Assembly (NCBI GenBank): GCA_947650365.1
Contig: OX393551.1
Coordinates: forward strand, 91,858,697 to 91,922,696
Origin: Chamaelirium japonicum
Taxonomy: Eukaryota; Streptophyta; Magnoliopsida; Liliales; Melanthiaceae
Length of the DNA: 64,000 nucleotides
Reading direction: 5' to 3'
Below the pieces are notes generated by a model. The model was not told the DNA's origin. It was given only the letters and a program-made list of their open reading frames with translations, and ran no database searches. Below, in pieces: positions 63,882-64,000 of the stretch (its first letter is position 1; each line of letters begins with the position of its first letter). A program made the position numbers and the translations under genes.

Positions 63882-64000
63882 TATCCATTCTAATTCATTC
63901 GTACGATCCATTATAATTCATTCGTACAATCCATTCTAATTCATTCGCACGATCCATTCGCATTCACTCAAACGATCCATACTAATTCATTCATATGATC
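63882..64000 (-). repeat. Satellite block R28, runs off the window
   Basis: R monomers with a CGCATTCACTCAAACGATCC marker near 63,959. It parallels 30,975-31,090, and the array continues past the window edge. Confidence 0.9.

Larger units (their letters stand above)
1..64000. repeat. 23-bp satellite array, window-wide, mixed orientation
   Basis: The basic unit is an 18-nt core, GAATGAATTAGAATGGAT, plus a 5-nt linker, usually CGTAC. It is repeated without spacer across the whole window except at 31,688-32,576. The core is well kept. The linker varies most: CGTGC, CGTAT, CATAC, TGTAC and TGTGC are all common. Recurrent length variants are a 28-bp unit with linker ACATTCGTGC, a 15-bp unit in which the linker and part of the core are lost (GGATTGAATTAG), a 19-bp unit (CGTATGAATTAG) and a 27-bp unit (CGTATGAGTGTGAATG). 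Recurrent core variants are GAAATAG, GAGTAAG and AAGGAATTAG. Blocks flip strand about 95 times. I do not recognise this as a named satellite family. Confidence 0.97.

Noticed and set aside
1-64000. Human-type satellite II/III (GGAAT pentamers)
   Set aside because: GAATGG occurs once per monomer, but the period is 23 bp with an AATTAG core and a CGTACG linker, not a pentamer array. The resemblance is compositional.
1-64000. CRISPR array
   Set aside because: There are no unique spacers between repeats. The whole 23-bp unit repeats and flips strand, and no cas genes are present.
1-64000. Telomeric repeats, tRNA, rRNA or 5S genes
   Set aside because: No TTTAGGG/TTAGGG runs, no tRNA A/B boxes and no rRNA-like segments were seen outside the satellite and LTR.

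Overview
The window is almost pure satellite DNA. A 23-bp monomer (18-nt core GAATGAATTAGAATGGAT plus a 5-nt linker, most often CGTAC) fills about 63.1 of 64 kb, from the first base to the last, so neither array edge is visible. I find no protein-coding gene, tRNA, rRNA, CRISPR array or bacterial-type operon. The only non-satellite stretch is an 889-bp solo LTR of a retrotransposon at 31,688-32,576. The LTR layout (TG...CA ends, CTATAAATAG box, pyrimidine-rich leader, 5-bp target duplication) and the array type suggest plant heterochromatin, probably a flowering plant. Species and chromosomal position (centromeric, pericentromeric, subtelomeric, B chromosome) cannot be told from the sequence.

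Layout: the array is a patchwork of head-to-tail blocks that flip orientation about 95 times. I call 'F' the orientation whose + strand reads GAATTAGAATGGAT and 'R' its reverse complement. By hand count F blocks total about 38 kb and R blocks about 25 kb, in roughly 48 R blocks from about 30 bp to 2.4 kb. Boundaries are good to about 10-20 bp, because the monomers share palindromic ends. Long F blocks lie at 1.7-4.6, 25.7-27.9, 32.6-35.1, 36.8-38.7, 39.9-42.3, 51.6-53.7 and 58.8-61.6 kb. Long R blocks lie at 7.9-9.6, 42.9-45.2, 49.9-51.6 and 53.7-54.9 kb. Finely shuffled zones lie at 12.1-13.8, 14.6-16.3, 19.8-20.4, 27.9-29.6 and 30.3-31.5 kb.

How the parts fit: the switches are not random. 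Of about 48 F-to-R switches, about 43 use one of three short junction sequences (J1, J2, J3), each present in both reverse-complement forms. A few founding inversions therefore seem to have been copied many times with their flanks. On top of the 23-bp period lie higher-order units (a ~0.6-kb unit, a ~0.75-1-kb module and several kb-scale segmental copies) in both orientations. The short open frames seen across the window are by-products of a 69-nt (3 x 23) reading cycle and are not genes. The LTR carries a + strand TATA box pointing into 2.6 kb of F satellite followed by 0.86 kb of R satellite, so a read-through transcript would be self-complementary. That link is inference.
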